The position numbers and the translations under genes are program-made. Source: Hypholoma sublateritium FD-334 SS-4 (Eukaryota; Basidiomycota; Agaricomycetes; Agaricales; Strophariaceae). Taken from it: 64,000 nucleotides of DNA. The stretch lies in contig KN817525.1 in assembly GCA_000827495.1 (NCBI GenBank), forward strand, positions 488,493-552,492, read 5' to 3'. The first letter of the stretch is position 1, and every line of letters starts with the position of its first letter. The notes below the pieces were generated by a model, which was given only the letters and a program-made list of their open reading frames with translations, was not told the DNA's origin and searched no databases. Below are positions 22,187-34,070 of this stretch, piece after piece.

Positions 22187-22500
22187 GATGGAATTCAACT
22201 GGGATTCTTCGGTGATAAATCGTATGGTCAGCATAGTAGTTCGCGATGATATCTAAGCACATACATTGGCAAGGGATGGAAATCAGTGGTAAAGAAGCTG
22301 CCCGACCTGTACAGCTGCTGCTTTATAACGCAATCACTTAGAGACGGATCCAAATGAGGCAATCCATCTTATCAATCTGACCCGGACCGATGAACCCGGA
22401 TTACACAATGCTGTGCTGCTGAACAATCAACCTGTTCGAAGGGTTTGCTCGACCGATCGTTAATTAGTACATACATAACCAATAGCATACCAACATTTCC
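22187..22500. promoter_or_regulatory. Divergent promoter of ATX1 and the amino acid permease
   Basis: A 314-bp interval between the divergent start codons. No binding site is clear enough to name. Confidence 0.35.
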
Positions 22501-25113
22501 ATGTCCAACAGCAATGCGCGAGATGACTATGTTGTCCTCAAGTCTTCTATAGCATCACCTCCTCTTTCACGACACCCGAATGATTCCGACGATTCTTTGC
22601 GTGCATTAGAAGTTTCGGAGGGTCCAAGCTCTAGTACAGTTAATCCACATACGCGGTATGAGTTTACTATCGACCGCACGTAGTGACCATCGGCAATCTC
22701 GGATTCTAATTTCTCATTAGCTCCAGGTCATATTCATTGTCGGGGTTTGAGTTCCAACGCGATTTAGTGAGGAGATTCTTACCGAAATCTATTTCAACCA
22801 TGGTAAACATCACACCACAGCTGCCTCTGAGCGCCAGCGTAACAGACCCAGGCAACTTGCATGAAGAAGGCGCTGAAAAAAATATAAGCCTAATAAACGG
22901 TAACCATATGGTTCACGATGTTCTGAATCTCGTTAATCTCAATACCTTGTAGGAATCGCCTTGGTTGTGGGACTGCAGGTAAATGACTGTACACTTCTTT
23001 TACGCTGAGTAGTGCTGATCTTTGTATTCAGATTGGCTCTGGTATATTGTGAGCATTGGTCGTGGAATGTCCAAACTTCAAGCTAAATCACTATCGACAA
23101 GTTCATCTCCTGGTGTCGTTGTCGCGAATACAAACAGTGTTGGTGCCAGTCTGGTGGTCTGGCTCATATCTGGCTTGCTGGCTTGGACAGGAGCCAGTAG
23201 TTTTGCGGAGTTAGGCTCCGCAATACCACAAAATGGTGGGGCTCAAGCATACCTCTCATATGCGTACGGACCAATGGTGTCGTACCTTTTTGCTTGGACT
23301 GCAATAATTGCTCTGAAACCAGGTTAGTCTGCACTTCATGCTCATCCAATTTCACATTAATATTTCTTTAGGGGGAAACGCGGTTATCAGCTTGATTTTT
23401 GCTGAATATTTAAATCGCATGTTTTGGCATAGTACTCGCCAAGAGGTATCACCAGACGACATCCCACAATGGGCAATTAAAATCACTGCCGTTGGTGCAG
23501 TTGCGGTGGTCACAATTCTATGTGTGGCCGCAAAGAAGCTGGGTACTCGAGTTGCAGTTGTCTTCACAACGGTAAAAGTGAGTAATATCACTCGTACTCC
23601 CATCGCATTTGTTGCCTGATCTGGTTCACACGAAGGTCACATCCCTTGTCAGTACATGTACATGAGATACGTCGCGTGGCATCTTACGTCGGTATACAGG
23701 TTCTTGTGACAGTGTTAGGCATCGTACAACTTGCTCGCGGAAAGGCTTCGAGCTCATTCAGGGAGCCACTATTTGCTGATTCTAGTATCAGCCCGTCATC
23801 TTATTCGCTGGCATTGTATTCTGGCCTATGGGCCTTTGATGGCTGGGACCAAGCAAATTACGTTGGCGGTGAAATAAGCCAGCCAGAAAAGAACATACCT
23901 CGGGCCATTCACTCTAGCATGATCCTTGTTACGGTCTGTGTCCTTATCCGTAATTTTATTCTTAACTTACATATATTGGCTAGTGTCTGTTTCTTTTAGC
24001 AAACATATCGTACTTTGTGGTACTGGACAAAGTACGTCTGATGAACCCTACTTTTGTCAAAGGTATTCAATCAACGTGCAGAGCCTTGTGGGTTTGAGCA
24101 ACACGGTAGCCATGGATTTTGGCCGCGCTTTGTTTGGCCCTCTAGGAGGGACTCTGTTTGCGTTCATGGTTGCCTTTTCCTGCTTTGGTGCTCTGAATGG
24201 TATGATTCATTTCACTGTCAAATATTGTCATTCAATATTGTTATTCAATTTTTTTTGTTCCTTTAGGCTCATTTTTTACTTCCACTCGACTTGTCTACGC
24301 AGCTGGGCGGGAAAGGTACTTACCCGCCGTATTTGGAAAGCTACATTCTAGCCGTCGGACACCGTTAAATGCCGCCCTGCTACAGTCTGCGATCACAATT
24401 GCGTTCATTATGATTGGTGGAGGATTTAGATCCTTGATAAATTTTTCAGTGGTAGCATCATGGGCGTTCTATTTTCTGACTGTGCGTATAAATTCTCGAT
24501 GAATTCCTTGGTCGCTGTTATTATCATCATGTTGATTTTATTCCAGGTTTTAGGCCTTATAATACTACGGATCAAGGAGCCCATGCTCGAAAGGTAATGA
24601 AGCACTGCGTCATCGACACGCCTTTCTGGTTCATTGACATTAACCATGCAGACCTTATAAAACATGGATCGTCACCCCATTGACATTTTGCTGTGTATGT
24701 TGTGTCATTGTCCCTTTTCCAAATTTAATTTTCATATACCAATGCTCAGGTCGCCCTATTCCTTCTGTGCATGCCTGTGATCGCAGCTCCCGCCGAAGCA
24801 ATCGCTGTACTAGGTATATTGAAATAGTAGGAAAACCTTGCTTCCCGAATGCTAACATCCGCGGCAGGTTTCGTGCTTGCTGGAGTCCCTGTATACTACT
24901 TCACTCAATCAGCGGACGATGAAAGTCAGCCCCGCATAATGCGTGAGTCACACCGTCTAATCTCATTCAAATTTAAACCTAACATGCGTTTACGTAGGGT
25001 TGTTCACATGGATTGCTAACAAGGCGTGTGGTCGCTCGCGGGCGGAAGAAGGATGGGAGGCTGTTGCTACAGAGGGCGAAGAAACGATGGAGTTACACCA
25101 AGGACTTCGGTGA
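22501..25113 (+). CDS. L-type amino acid transporter (APC superfamily, Mup1/LAT-like)
   Basis: Plasma-membrane amino acid permease with about 12 helices. The gene is split into many short exons. The cytosolic N-terminus starts MSNSNARDDYVVLKSS. Helix 1 carries the unwound substrate-binding motif, joined across introns: GIALVVGLQ-IGSGIF-SSPGVV. Further family segments are WLISGLLAWTGASSFAELG, AIPQNGGAQAYLSYAYGP, SGLWAFDGWDQANYVGGEI, QPEKNIPRAIHSSM, VAMDFGRALFGPLGG and STRLVYAAGRERYLPAVFGK. The end is at TGA 25111-25113 after a short acidic tail. The GSGIF and the E-x-x-x-P-x-R-N-I-P-R-type motif (GEISQPEKNIPRAI) mark the LAT/Mup group; methionine or other large neutral amino acids are likely substrates, but specificity cannot be read. 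The gene converges on MTR3. Confidence 0.9.
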
Positions 25114-25399
25114 ACTTATCCATCTATTTGACAGTTACTTACACTAATTATTACTACATATTGTCCGTAATACCATTGGGATGGGTATGTTCAAATGAAA
25201 GTATGCCTTAGCAATTTCTGGATGCTGAAGGGCGCACTGCCATTGTTGTTATTTGGGCTGTAAGTAGCCGCCAAAGTTGCATGTGTGCGATGCTGAACTC
25301 AGAATATCGTTCACTATGGTGAAAGCTTAGATTACAGTCTTGCGTTCGACTACTAATTTTTGCGGGGAACATGAAACATGTATGCTGAGGACTGCCCTC

Positions 25400-26451
25400 T
25401 TATCGAGCTGCTTCAAGTAATGCTTGACCTACAACAGCGTGAATATCGTCGGATCGATTTTGGCAAGCCTTCATACACTGAAATTCTTTTAGTCGTGAGT
25501 TATTCATATGAATTTGGAGCACTCACTGCAATGACTTCACTGCGTTCCATTCGACCCTTTTGCCATACACTTGTCACCTTCTGCAAAGCAGGCATGCACG
25601 ATAAAACCAGTGTTCCGTTGGACGAGGATGACTCCTCGTCGGTTGGGTCAAGCCAAACTTCCGAGTTTATTATGGCCTTTAGAAGAGAAAAAGGCTATCA
25701 AGATATACATAGCATAAATTAGGTTTCAAAGCTTACCGCCGAGCATGATATCACTAGGCCGACAATTTCAATTCCAGCATGTGTCAAAGCGGTACTTGCA
25801 GCAATAGACCCAGCAGCTACGCATCCTTCTATCCCATCCGTTTCTATAATTGTGATGAATATATCGATTGTGGCTTTTGGAAACGTTTCCAATCGAACAG
25901 AAGATACGAGGGCTTGGTGAATAGCCATAGCAATAGATCTATCTTCTGCATCCTGCCGCAAACTGTCAGAGAACCGTGTTCAATGAATGGCGGAAGTACG
26001 AGAATTACATGCATAGGTGATCTGCGCCTCTGACATGAGTATGGCGCAAATTTTACTTCGACATTCAGGCGCCCCTTTTCATGGAAGCTGGTGTTCTTGG
26101 ATTGGCGCGGACCATAACTAATAGGATCTTCGCCATTAATATGGGCTGTCATTGACTTGGAAAACTCATACATAGCACAAGCGATTTTCGTCCGCTCTGT
26201 TTCAATGTAAGTTGAGCCGGTAGCTTGAGTGATAAGCCCTGGCTGCAGAACTTTGAGCTAGTCGGTATATTGAAAATAATCGCATTGGCATCCTGTCACT
26301 AACAGATAGGTCGGATATCTAGAGGTGACCGATCCTTTCTAGGTTTGGGTTCTGATTTTGAGGCTACACTCCGAAGATCGGAGTCAAATACTGGAGGAAA
26401 GCTATCCTCCGGGCCATTATTTCGCCTTCGGTCAAAGACGTATTGAGCCAT
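25400..26451 (-). CDS. mtr3: Exosome core subunit Mtr3 (RNase PH-like)
   Basis: Non-catalytic RNase PH-fold subunit of the nine-subunit RNA exosome ring, nucleus and cytoplasm. Exons on the minus strand start with MAQYVFDRRRNNGPEDSF at 26451 and SPLDIRPI. The next gives FLQPGLITQATGSTYIETER and TKIACA. Then come YGPRQSKNTSFHEKGRLNVE, VKFAPYS and RRRSPMH; DAEDRSIAMAIHQALVSSVR, DIFITIIETDGIEGCVAAGS and GLVISCSA; NSEVWLDPTDEESSSSNG and ALQKVTSVWQKGRM; and finally CMKACQNRSDDIHAVVGQAL with stop at 25402-25400. YGPRQSK and the E-x-DGIEGCVAAGS block are characteristic of Mtr3/EXOSC6. Splice sites at each join keep the frame. The gene shares a very short promoter with NSRP1. Confidence 0.94.
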
Positions 26452-26558
26452 AAGCGATACAGTTGGTGAGTAAGCGGTAAAGAGAGAAAGATTCTGAGGT
26501 GACCGTCCGAATGGTGCTCAGATTTAGAACTCCGACACATCTAACCTTGACCGGGCCC
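26452..26558. promoter_or_regulatory. Shared 107-bp divergent promoter of MTR3 and NSRP1
   Basis: The start codons of the two RNA-processing genes are separated by 107 bp, so 5' untranslated regions and core promoters must be packed in this interval. No TATA box is evident. Confidence 0.5.
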
Positions 26559-27760
26559 ATGAAGCTCTCCATCTCGTTGAATAAACCAAAAACTAGCCAA
26601 CCCGCGCCAGTCGTCAGGCCTCCATTAGCATTCTCACTAGGAACAGAAGACTCTGTCGACGAGGATGTGTTATCAGGACCTGTTGCCCATAACGTGGAGT
26701 CCTCCAAAGCGATGAGGAAGAGAATGGACGCTGAAAAGCGGGTGGATGCAACTGTCTTCGAATACGACGAAGTCTGGGACAGGATGCAAGAGGCAAAACA
26801 ACGGCAGCAGGCTGCGAAAGATGCAGATGCCAACGTGCGCAAGGCACGTTAACTGCACATTGCCATAAAATGCTGGACTCTGAACTTCGGACAGCCTAAG
26901 TACATTAACAGCTTGCTTACTTCTGCAGCGACTCGTAAACTAGATCATCTACGGGCTGAAGAAAAGATGATGCAACGCGAGCGTGAAGCTGAAGGAGATC
27001 TATATATGGATAAAGAATCTTTCGTGACACAGGCCTATAAAGATCAGATGGAAGAAGTACGGAAAGCCGAAGAGGAGGAGAAGAAGAGGGAAGGTGAGTG
27101 TAAAAGTCAAAATCTCCTATCACTCGACACACTATAACTATGGTACTCCACACAGAATTGCGCAAAAAGCAGGGCATATCTACGACTGGAATGACCCATT
27201 TTTATCGACAATTACTTGAAGACTCCTCGCAAAAACATGAAGCAACCGTGGCAGCCACTGAGAAACGTTTTATCGGACCTCAAGGCCCAACGCCAAATCT
27301 AACAATCTCGAAACCTGCCGACTTCAGCCCATTATTGGATTCAGAACTCGCAAGGTTGGCCCGGGAGGAAGGGAAAGAGGTCGAGTTGAATGACGACAAC
27401 CAGATCGTTGACAAGCGGGAGCTTTTATCCGCTGGGCTGAACCTTTCCCTACCGAACACAAGACACCTTGTGACACGGAAACCAGGCGATAAATCTATAG
27501 AGCAATCTGGTCAACAGGCTCAGACGCACCGAGCAGTCGGGACGGCTGCCTCTAAACGGGCAATCAACGAAAGACGAGCGCGTGAAATACAAGAACAACT
27601 TGAAGCCGAGCGCCTGAAGACAGATGTATGTCAGAAACTAGCCGAAGAAGCGGCCCGTCAGCGCATCATTGCGAAACGCAACACTGAAAGCGATGTTGAA
27701 AGTGCCCGCGCTCGCTATCTTGAACGAAAACGGAGGAAATTAGATGAGGAGCTGACTTAA
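26559..27760 (+). CDS. NSRP1: Nuclear speckle splicing regulator NSRP1 homolog (CCDC55/DUF2040)
   Basis: Nuclear protein of the NSRP1 family, implicated in alternative splicing in animals. The start MKLSISLNKPKTSQP at 26559 matches the short N-terminus expected for fungal members; an upstream in-frame ATG at 26512 is less likely. Conserved blocks are AHNVESSKAMRKRMDAEKRV, DATVFEYDEVWDRMQEAKQ, then after an intron PKYINSLLTSAATRKLDHLR, AEEKMMQREREAEGDLYMDK and ESFVTQAYKDQMEEVRKAEE, then after a second intron LRKKQGISTTGMTHFYRQLL. The C-terminal half is a charged coiled coil (NERRAREIQEQLEAERLK) ending KRRKLDEELT. The donor of the first intron is ambiguous (GT at 26835 or GC at 26844). Confidence 0.9.
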
Positions 27761-29748
27761 AAGACATAGCATTGTTTTTTGATGGAGTATCCGAACATTT
27801 ATCTCTCCACCTTGTACTCGAGTCTGCAGTGTGTCCGACTCGTCCCCTTCTTCTTTCTCGTTCACATCTCGAAGCTTTCCATTCAATATCAGCGCGCAAC
27901 GTCACGATATGTCTGGGCAACATTCATGCTCACGCTGCCTAATCGCCAGATGCGTCACCGTCTTTTGCTCTCCGATTATGTATAACGTATTGCTTGCGAT
28001 TGTACATACAGAAATTTGTACCGTTCTACACGATATAAAATCACATTTATCAAATATTTGCCAATCAGAACGATTTACGCGCTACTTACTGTGGGTGCAC
28101 TGAGCATAGTTAATAAGCGATGGCAACTCTACGCCAAAATCTCGTGCTTCCGACGAGGCTTCCTCCACGTTGGAAGTCGTTGATTCCAGAAACGACTCCT
28201 CGAACAGTGTTGGCAGCGCCGCGGTAGTACTTTGTAGAAAAACAGTTAACTACCGGAACATACGCGCAGAGCGCGATGCGACTCACCAGCTCCATAGGAC
28301 GGCGCCGACTCGACATTCAAGAGTCCGCTACTTGAATTGATGTGGCCCTGGGGCACCTTTAGCCAACCGCTGCGCGAACGTACATGGACATTGGGAAGTC
28401 AATGGACTCACTGACTGTGCTGCGCTCGACGTTGCGACGGTGTGGTTGAGCGCAGAATTCCCGCCACCCTCGGCCCTCCTGACTGTCTTGAGGACGGTCG
28501 CGCCCGCTTCGACGAGTCTCGACCTACTGTGCGTCTTATATGTGTGACGGCAGACGGACCCGTTCCCGTTCGGTGCGGGCTCGCTCGATCGTTGTGCCGG
28601 ATCAACGTTGCGACGGTGTGCAGCGATGTGCAGAGTGCCGCACGGCGTGTCCTCGTCGCGGCGGGGTCTATGGGAGTTCGCTGGCGAGCGTAGAGTGGTG
28701 GCAACGGCCTTCGCAAATGCCGCCCACCATGTCTTCGTCGGGTAGGGGCGCTCGTTGGGCGGGGTCGATGAAAGACGGAACCATTGTGGGAATAGGTGGC
28801 TGAGAGGTCAGCGTACAGGCAGATGTGAGGTCCATGCTGCCACAACAATGGAGTGCCGGCGAACCCAGCTTGAAGACAAGGGAAGGAGTTGGGCTATCGG
28901 CCCTCGCCCTGAAGTCTATAAGAGGCACAGATAATTAATTTATTGCGTCCGAGTCGCGTCCTCGCGCTCTGAATCATTAATCGGTGCACCTAACAGCATC
29001 TGGATTCCTCCCTATCCGCCCGCCCTCCTCTCACTCCTTCTACAGGTCACGGCGTACCCCAAGCAGGTTTTCATATATGTGAGTGCTATCTCCATACCGC
29101 CTCGCGGCGCGCGCCGTGTCAGTAAGTACTTGTGTAATAGTATTCTTGGTGTACTCACTCTCCCTTACCCGAGGCTCGCTCCATGGACCTCTGTGGGGCC
29201 CCGTTTGTTTTGATAAACGCCGAGCGCCCACGCTTGAATTCTTCAGTGTATGGTTACTCTGGTATACACCGTCACCCGTGCTAATATATCAGTTGGACAG
29301 GGACATGTATGGCAGCATGCCCCCCAGATACGCGCAAGGTATTGAAGCTAATAACGCTGCGTCTTATGCGCCAGGGGAACGATGCAGAGAACTCCGACTT
29401 CGACATACCATTCCAGCAAGCTCTTCATGCCCCTCCCCCGGTTGATGTATCATATCCCTCCACACATGCCACCGCCCGTCCCAAAATCGGCTACCATTGC
29501 GGAATCTGGCCCCGATTTGGCCCACGCGCGGCGATCACACGACGATGGATCCCACCATCGTCGGAAGCGCAAAAAGTGGAATGTTTTCCTAAGATAGAGA
29601 TGAGTTGGCGTCGTGAAGGGTGGACAAGTACTCAAAAATGAATCACATTGGATTCTGTATTATACTATGCTGTTTACTATAATTAGTCTGGATTGTAATG
29701 TGTTCAACAACAAAGTCCTAAGGAGACACCAAAAGGAGACACGAAATT
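27761..29748. other. Two-kilobase interval without an assignable gene
   Basis: The first 340 bases are the 3' flank of NSRP1, with a UGUACAUA at 28001. From about 28340 to 28930 the DNA is GC-rich and open in several frames on both strands, e.g. minus 28848-28408 and plus 28442-28693. None gives a recognisable protein, and the frames are arginine-rich as expected of GC-rich noncoding DNA. A plus-strand frame at 28121-28228 begins MATLRQNLVLPTRLPPRWKS and could be a first exon. Frames at 29309-29641 are also unassigned. GTTGCGACGGTGTG occurs twice (28433 and 28608). Confidence 0.4.
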
Positions 29749-31012
29749 TTAGTGTGGCGAGGTGCAAACAGGCTGCAGATGAAATCCAAGTGACTTTGTC
29801 ACTTTGTCGAAGATTTGAAGTGCAGTAAACGCAGATGGTCGCCGATTTGGGTCTTCCTTCAACATGGGATCAATGACATGCATTAATTCCGGTACCCAGA
29901 ACCCTGTAAGCTGGAAATTTTGAAAGTTGGAGTTAACAAGAATCGCAAATGAAACATGGCGCCACTGACCTTGCACGCGCGCAAAATAAGCACAGCCAAA
30001 GCCCACACGTCCACTTTATATGGGTCGATTCCTCCCTCTTTCTCGCATTCGGGTGGCAGCTCAGTTCCACGATAATTGTATACAAGAGCTTTAGATGAAT
30101 TTTCGAATCGTCGGCTGAGTTCGTAGTCGATATAAGCACAACGCCCTTGGTAGTCCGTGAGAAGGTTTCTCAAGGAAATATCAAGGTGAGTGATTCGATG
30201 CTTATGCATGAAAACAATATGCTGAGTATGATTGCTTAGTCCACTATTTGAAATGAAAGATGAATATTTTCTCACCTCGATACACTGGCGCATTGAAGAC
30301 AGGAAGAGGCCCAAGCAACAGAGGCCCGAGTTAGTGACAAGCTGTGAGGACCACTCTTCCATGACGATAAATGCAATATCATCATCTGCCAATTCAAACA
30401 AGTCCAAGACAGCTAAGAGATAGAATGTTATAAAAATGGATACATCATAGAACCAATGGGTAACTCACGGATACTATGATTCATTGGATCATCACTCAAG
30501 GGAGGACGAGATAATTCACATATCACACTGTATTCGCGACTTTTAAAATGGACAGCCTTTACGACCACCCGTTTGGAGTCAGAAAGTCGGACACCCCGAA
30601 ATAAATTGTCAGGCTGAGACAGAGGATATCAAGATATGAGAGCGCATATAGTTTAAAATAGACTCACAATGCCCGCGTCGGGACAGAGAGCATCGTCATC
30701 CTGAAAATCGGATTGACGGGAATAGTACGGTGAGTCCCAACCGAAACCCAACGCAGCCTTCGATTGTTGGCCATAGTATTTCTTTACATCCTTCACTGTT
30801 TCGAGGCAAAAACCTCTGGCGCGGAGGATAGAGCGGTACTTGGGCCAGAAAGGTGTGATGCGCCGATTCACGTCGTCTTCGTCAAAGGAAGATTCAGAAG
30901 AGGTCGGCGATGCAAGTGAGTCTTCATTATCCCAAACATCAGAAGCGAAGATTTCCGGACGCTGGAGAAATGGTTTGCCTTTCGCTTTACGGTCCAAGAA
31001 AGATGGGAGCAT
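29749..31012 (-). CDS. Atypical protein kinase
   Basis: Protein kinase-like fold typical of expanded fungal families. The N-terminus MLPSFLDRKAKGKPFLQRPE starts at 31012 and is followed by an acidic serine stretch. After an intron near 30660 comes PDNLFRGVRLSDSKRVVVKA, whose VVVK supplies the ATP-anchoring lysine, but the glycine-rich loop is poorly formed. DDDIAFIVMEEWSSQL is the hinge. The catalytic loop reads ITHLDISLRNLLTD: the Asp and Asn are kept but HRD becomes HLD. The magnesium loop reads AYIDYE instead of DFG, keeping the Asp. APE-like GTELPPECEK, YKVDVWALAVLILRA and DPNRRPSAF complete the C-lobe. Stop at 29749. The kept K, D, N and D suggest it may be active. The substrate is unknown. 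Confidence 0.8.
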
Positions 31013-31948
31013 TTAGCGGGGACAGTCGAGAAAGTTGAGAAGGAATGAAAAGGGCTGGCTGTGCGATTCTAACAGTCAAAGTCAGGATTTGAGAAAGTGG
31101 TAGAAGTCGTGTCGTGTACCAGATGAGCCTAGATTAATAGAAGGGTTATCCAGAAATCATACGGCAAGTCAACGAAGGGGATAACCCTACAGGAACTAAT
31201 AGCCTTAGAAAGACATAACCAGGAGCAAGAAGTTGGCAAGAATCACAATTATTTTTTTGACCTTCAGGATGCCTCGGAGTAATGGTGACAATGGTTATTT
31301 GTTGAAAGATCCTTCCCGATAAAGGTGCGGCCTATACACCTACTGCGAGTTGAAAGTGATGTTTCCGGTGAAAGTATCCCAGGGTTATGTAATGCTAAGT
31401 AGATATTGGTGAAATCTGCGTGAATGATATACTCAATGTAAGTTTCTTGCTTCTCCATTGCGCATTGAAAGGTACACGTATGTGGCGGCGGTAAGCTTCT
31501 TTGAGATAGTTTGCGTTTGATGTAGCTGCTAAACAAGATACACTCTGTTCTCGTGAATGACATGGTGGGATGAAGAACCCCGTTTTAGGGTGATGTCGCT
31601 GTTGTCGGCTGGACTGTTGCTGGACTCGCCTTCAAGTTGCTGATGAAGTTCCACGTGGATCCACCAAACCCGTCAATCGCGTGAATGTGAATACCTTTTT
31701 CGGCGTCAAAAAATTGTCGGCAGGATGAGCAGCTTTTAGTTTCGGCTCTTCGCCTCATTTGTCCATGTGTGATGAGCGTGACAGTCCTTGGGCTTCTGTC
31801 TGAGCTGGCCAAAGCTGGGCCACGGAATGAGCGTAGTTAACAGGGACAACGTGCTGATGGAGGTAAATTTGAAAACGGCTCGAAGTATGTACAAGCAGGG
31901 GATAAATTTATGGTTCGGAAGTAAGCCACATACGATGTAAAAGACGTT
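31013..31948. other. Interval with weak minus-strand open frames only
   Basis: Two minus-strand frames are open, 31812-31585 (75 codons; contains a CSSC pair and GFGGSTWNF) and 31563-31264 (99 codons). I cannot join them convincingly or match either to a family. The rest is the upstream flank of the kinase and the 3' flank of the DUF4211 gene. Confidence 0.3.
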
Positions 31949-33676
31949 TCAATCATCCACGTGTCTCTTCTCGAGTTCCAGATGGCGCGCACTTTCCATC
32001 ATGAGCTTCATTGTTTGCCATTCCGTGTCGATTATTTTGCGTCTATCAAGCCAATCGCATAATCCATCTGCGTCTTCCAAATCTTCAGGAGGTTCCCGTC
32101 CTCCCGCATAAGCAACACGAAGAAAACCTGTCGACGAAAGGCCACTTCGCAGCTCACTGATCTCTCGGAGAATAGACTGGAATAGATTGTACTGTGCTAC
32201 ATCTATAATCTTGTTCAGCTCGAATATATATATCTTACTCACCTCCCAATGAGAGAATTCATGAAAAACCCTTGTTCTCTTTGCACAGAAACGACCAAGA
32301 TGGAATTCCTCGCCAGTAGCTTCATCTGTATTTTTATTTGGAATCTAAAAATGGTCCATCTGCGGTTGCTGTATGTCTGCGTTGGTTTGCACTTACAGGT
32401 TCAAACCCACATGGATTATAAAAAGATCCGCTCAGACGGCCCAATAATGTTGACAACCTTCCTCCGAGATGACAGGCATCACATGAAGGTACTGCAAAAT
32501 CAAGTTGAGTCAATTCGAAATTAGGATACTTTTGCAGACTATTCTTGAATCCTGGTCTCCAAACCGAAGAGGAGACTAATGAATCTCTGAGGCCCGATAG
32601 GTTTCTCCGAACAATCTGCAAAGGGACGGAGAAATATTGTTCATCTAAATGTATACGACATTTAGCAAAGCACATCGCCAACGTTTTGCAGAAAGCGCTC
32701 ACCCCGCATTTGTTTTTGCACATAAGCTGCACGCTTGCTTGCAGATTGCACCGCTACATGTACGAAGAATTGAAAGATCTTTTTGAATTGATGGGACAAA
32801 TCTTCATGTGTCTCCATGCTAAATTCAGGGGGCAATTCGACGGCTGTATCATCGTCGACAATGAAATCGGAGGAATGCCTGGATGACGAATCATCGCTAT
32901 CGTCACTCTTAACGTCGCCAGAAGGTTTGGATCCCCTGAATAGTCTCCGTGAACGATTGTCTGATTCGCTCTCCTTTTCATTTTGATCGCTGGACCCTTC
33001 GTCGTCTTTCAATTTCATTTTTCGCCCTTCAACCGATCGACGTTAAGGTTGATCAACTACATATCTATGAATGCTCACTTTTCAGCTTTTCTAGATTCTT
33101 TTGGAATGCGGTTTTTTCGCGCTTCCGCATCCTGGTATGCAGTATTCCTAGTGCCATCGCTCAACAACAAAAAAGGGCTGCGAAGGAATAATTGGACATA
33201 CTATCTTCTTCCACCTCGTCAGCAAGGTCGACCAGATTGTCTTCGGACGAAGACAATTCATCCACAGGCTTGCGCTGACGAAGTCGGCGTCTCTTTCGCA
33301 AAGGCCCACTTTCCTCGCTATCCGAACCCTGTAATGCTAATATCTGAGAAGAAGGCCCTGCTTCTGGTTCACTTGGACTTGCTGAAATGATGCGTTTGGA
33401 CTTTCTTTTTAGAGGAGCCTTTGGTTTTGAAGAAGAGTTCCCGTCGTCACTGGATATACTAATCGGGGTCGCTTTGTTGGTCTCCGGCGCAAAGCTGATC
33501 GCGGCAAGATTGTCTGAGGAGGATTCTTCTGAATCTTTAGAAGGAGGACTAGACATCGTTTTGGGCCCCGTTGACCCTCTTTGACGTCCTGGAGTCAAAC
33601 GATGCGTCGGTGGCAAATCCAGTAGAGTGGTTTGCCTTAAGCCATCCGAAGTAATTCTTCTACTTCCCCGTGGCAT
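31949..33676 (-). CDS. DUF4211-domain nuclear protein
   Basis: Uncharacterised conserved fungal protein. It starts MPRGSRRITSDGLRQTTLLD at 33676. The N-terminal third is disordered, acidic and serine-rich with a basic patch (LKRKSKRII, RKRRRLRQRK), which suggests a nuclear protein. An intron near 33195-33115 leads to MRKREKTAFQKNLEKLK. The DUF4211 domain follows: SDFIVDDD, LPPEFSMETHEDLSHQFKKI and FQFFVHVAV, then LQKYPNFELTQLDFAVPSCD with a CDAC cysteine pair likely to bind zinc, then GEEFHLGRFCAKRT and FHEFSHWE. The C-terminus ends with a helical stretch and ...LELEKRHVDD, stop at 31949. No biochemical role is established that I know of. The exon ends in the 32240-32340 region are approximate. 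Confidence 0.82.
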
Positions 33677-34070
33677 TTTTGGGCTGACTGAGACTGTTCG
33701 CGGGTAATTAAACAAGTATTCAGAGCGACAAGGAGAAGGTTGAGCAAAGGCAAACACTAGATCGTCGTTGAAGTTGCAGTCCCGGCTCTAATTCTAACTC
33801 AGAATCAAATAGTGACGTAAGGATTCGGACGCACTTTGCCGGTCCGTAAGCGGTCTGCTACAGTTCCAACACCCAACCACAGCTGAACCAACGCCAAACG
33901 ACTCCCCAGCAGACGAATCGGAATTCATATAATTTGCATCGATATAATCAGCTATCTACCGCACACTTAACACCATCAGAAAATAACATGGTATGGGCTT
34001 TACAGGAAACACAATGATGCACTAGCGCTAACAGTTTAAGTAAAGCCATTGTGAGGTTCAGTTGTCAGTA
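33677..34070. promoter_or_regulatory. Divergent promoter between the DUF4211 gene and the giant C1-domain gene
   Basis: A 394-bp spacer between divergent start codons. The DUF4211 frame stays open upstream to about 33757, but MPRGSRR is the more natural start. No further structure seen. Confidence 0.35.

Noticed and set aside
28408..28848. Minus-strand arginine-rich 146-codon frame as a gene
   Set aside because: GC-rich DNA is open in several frames here; composition is arginine/serine-rich without any domain, and overlapping frames look equally good.
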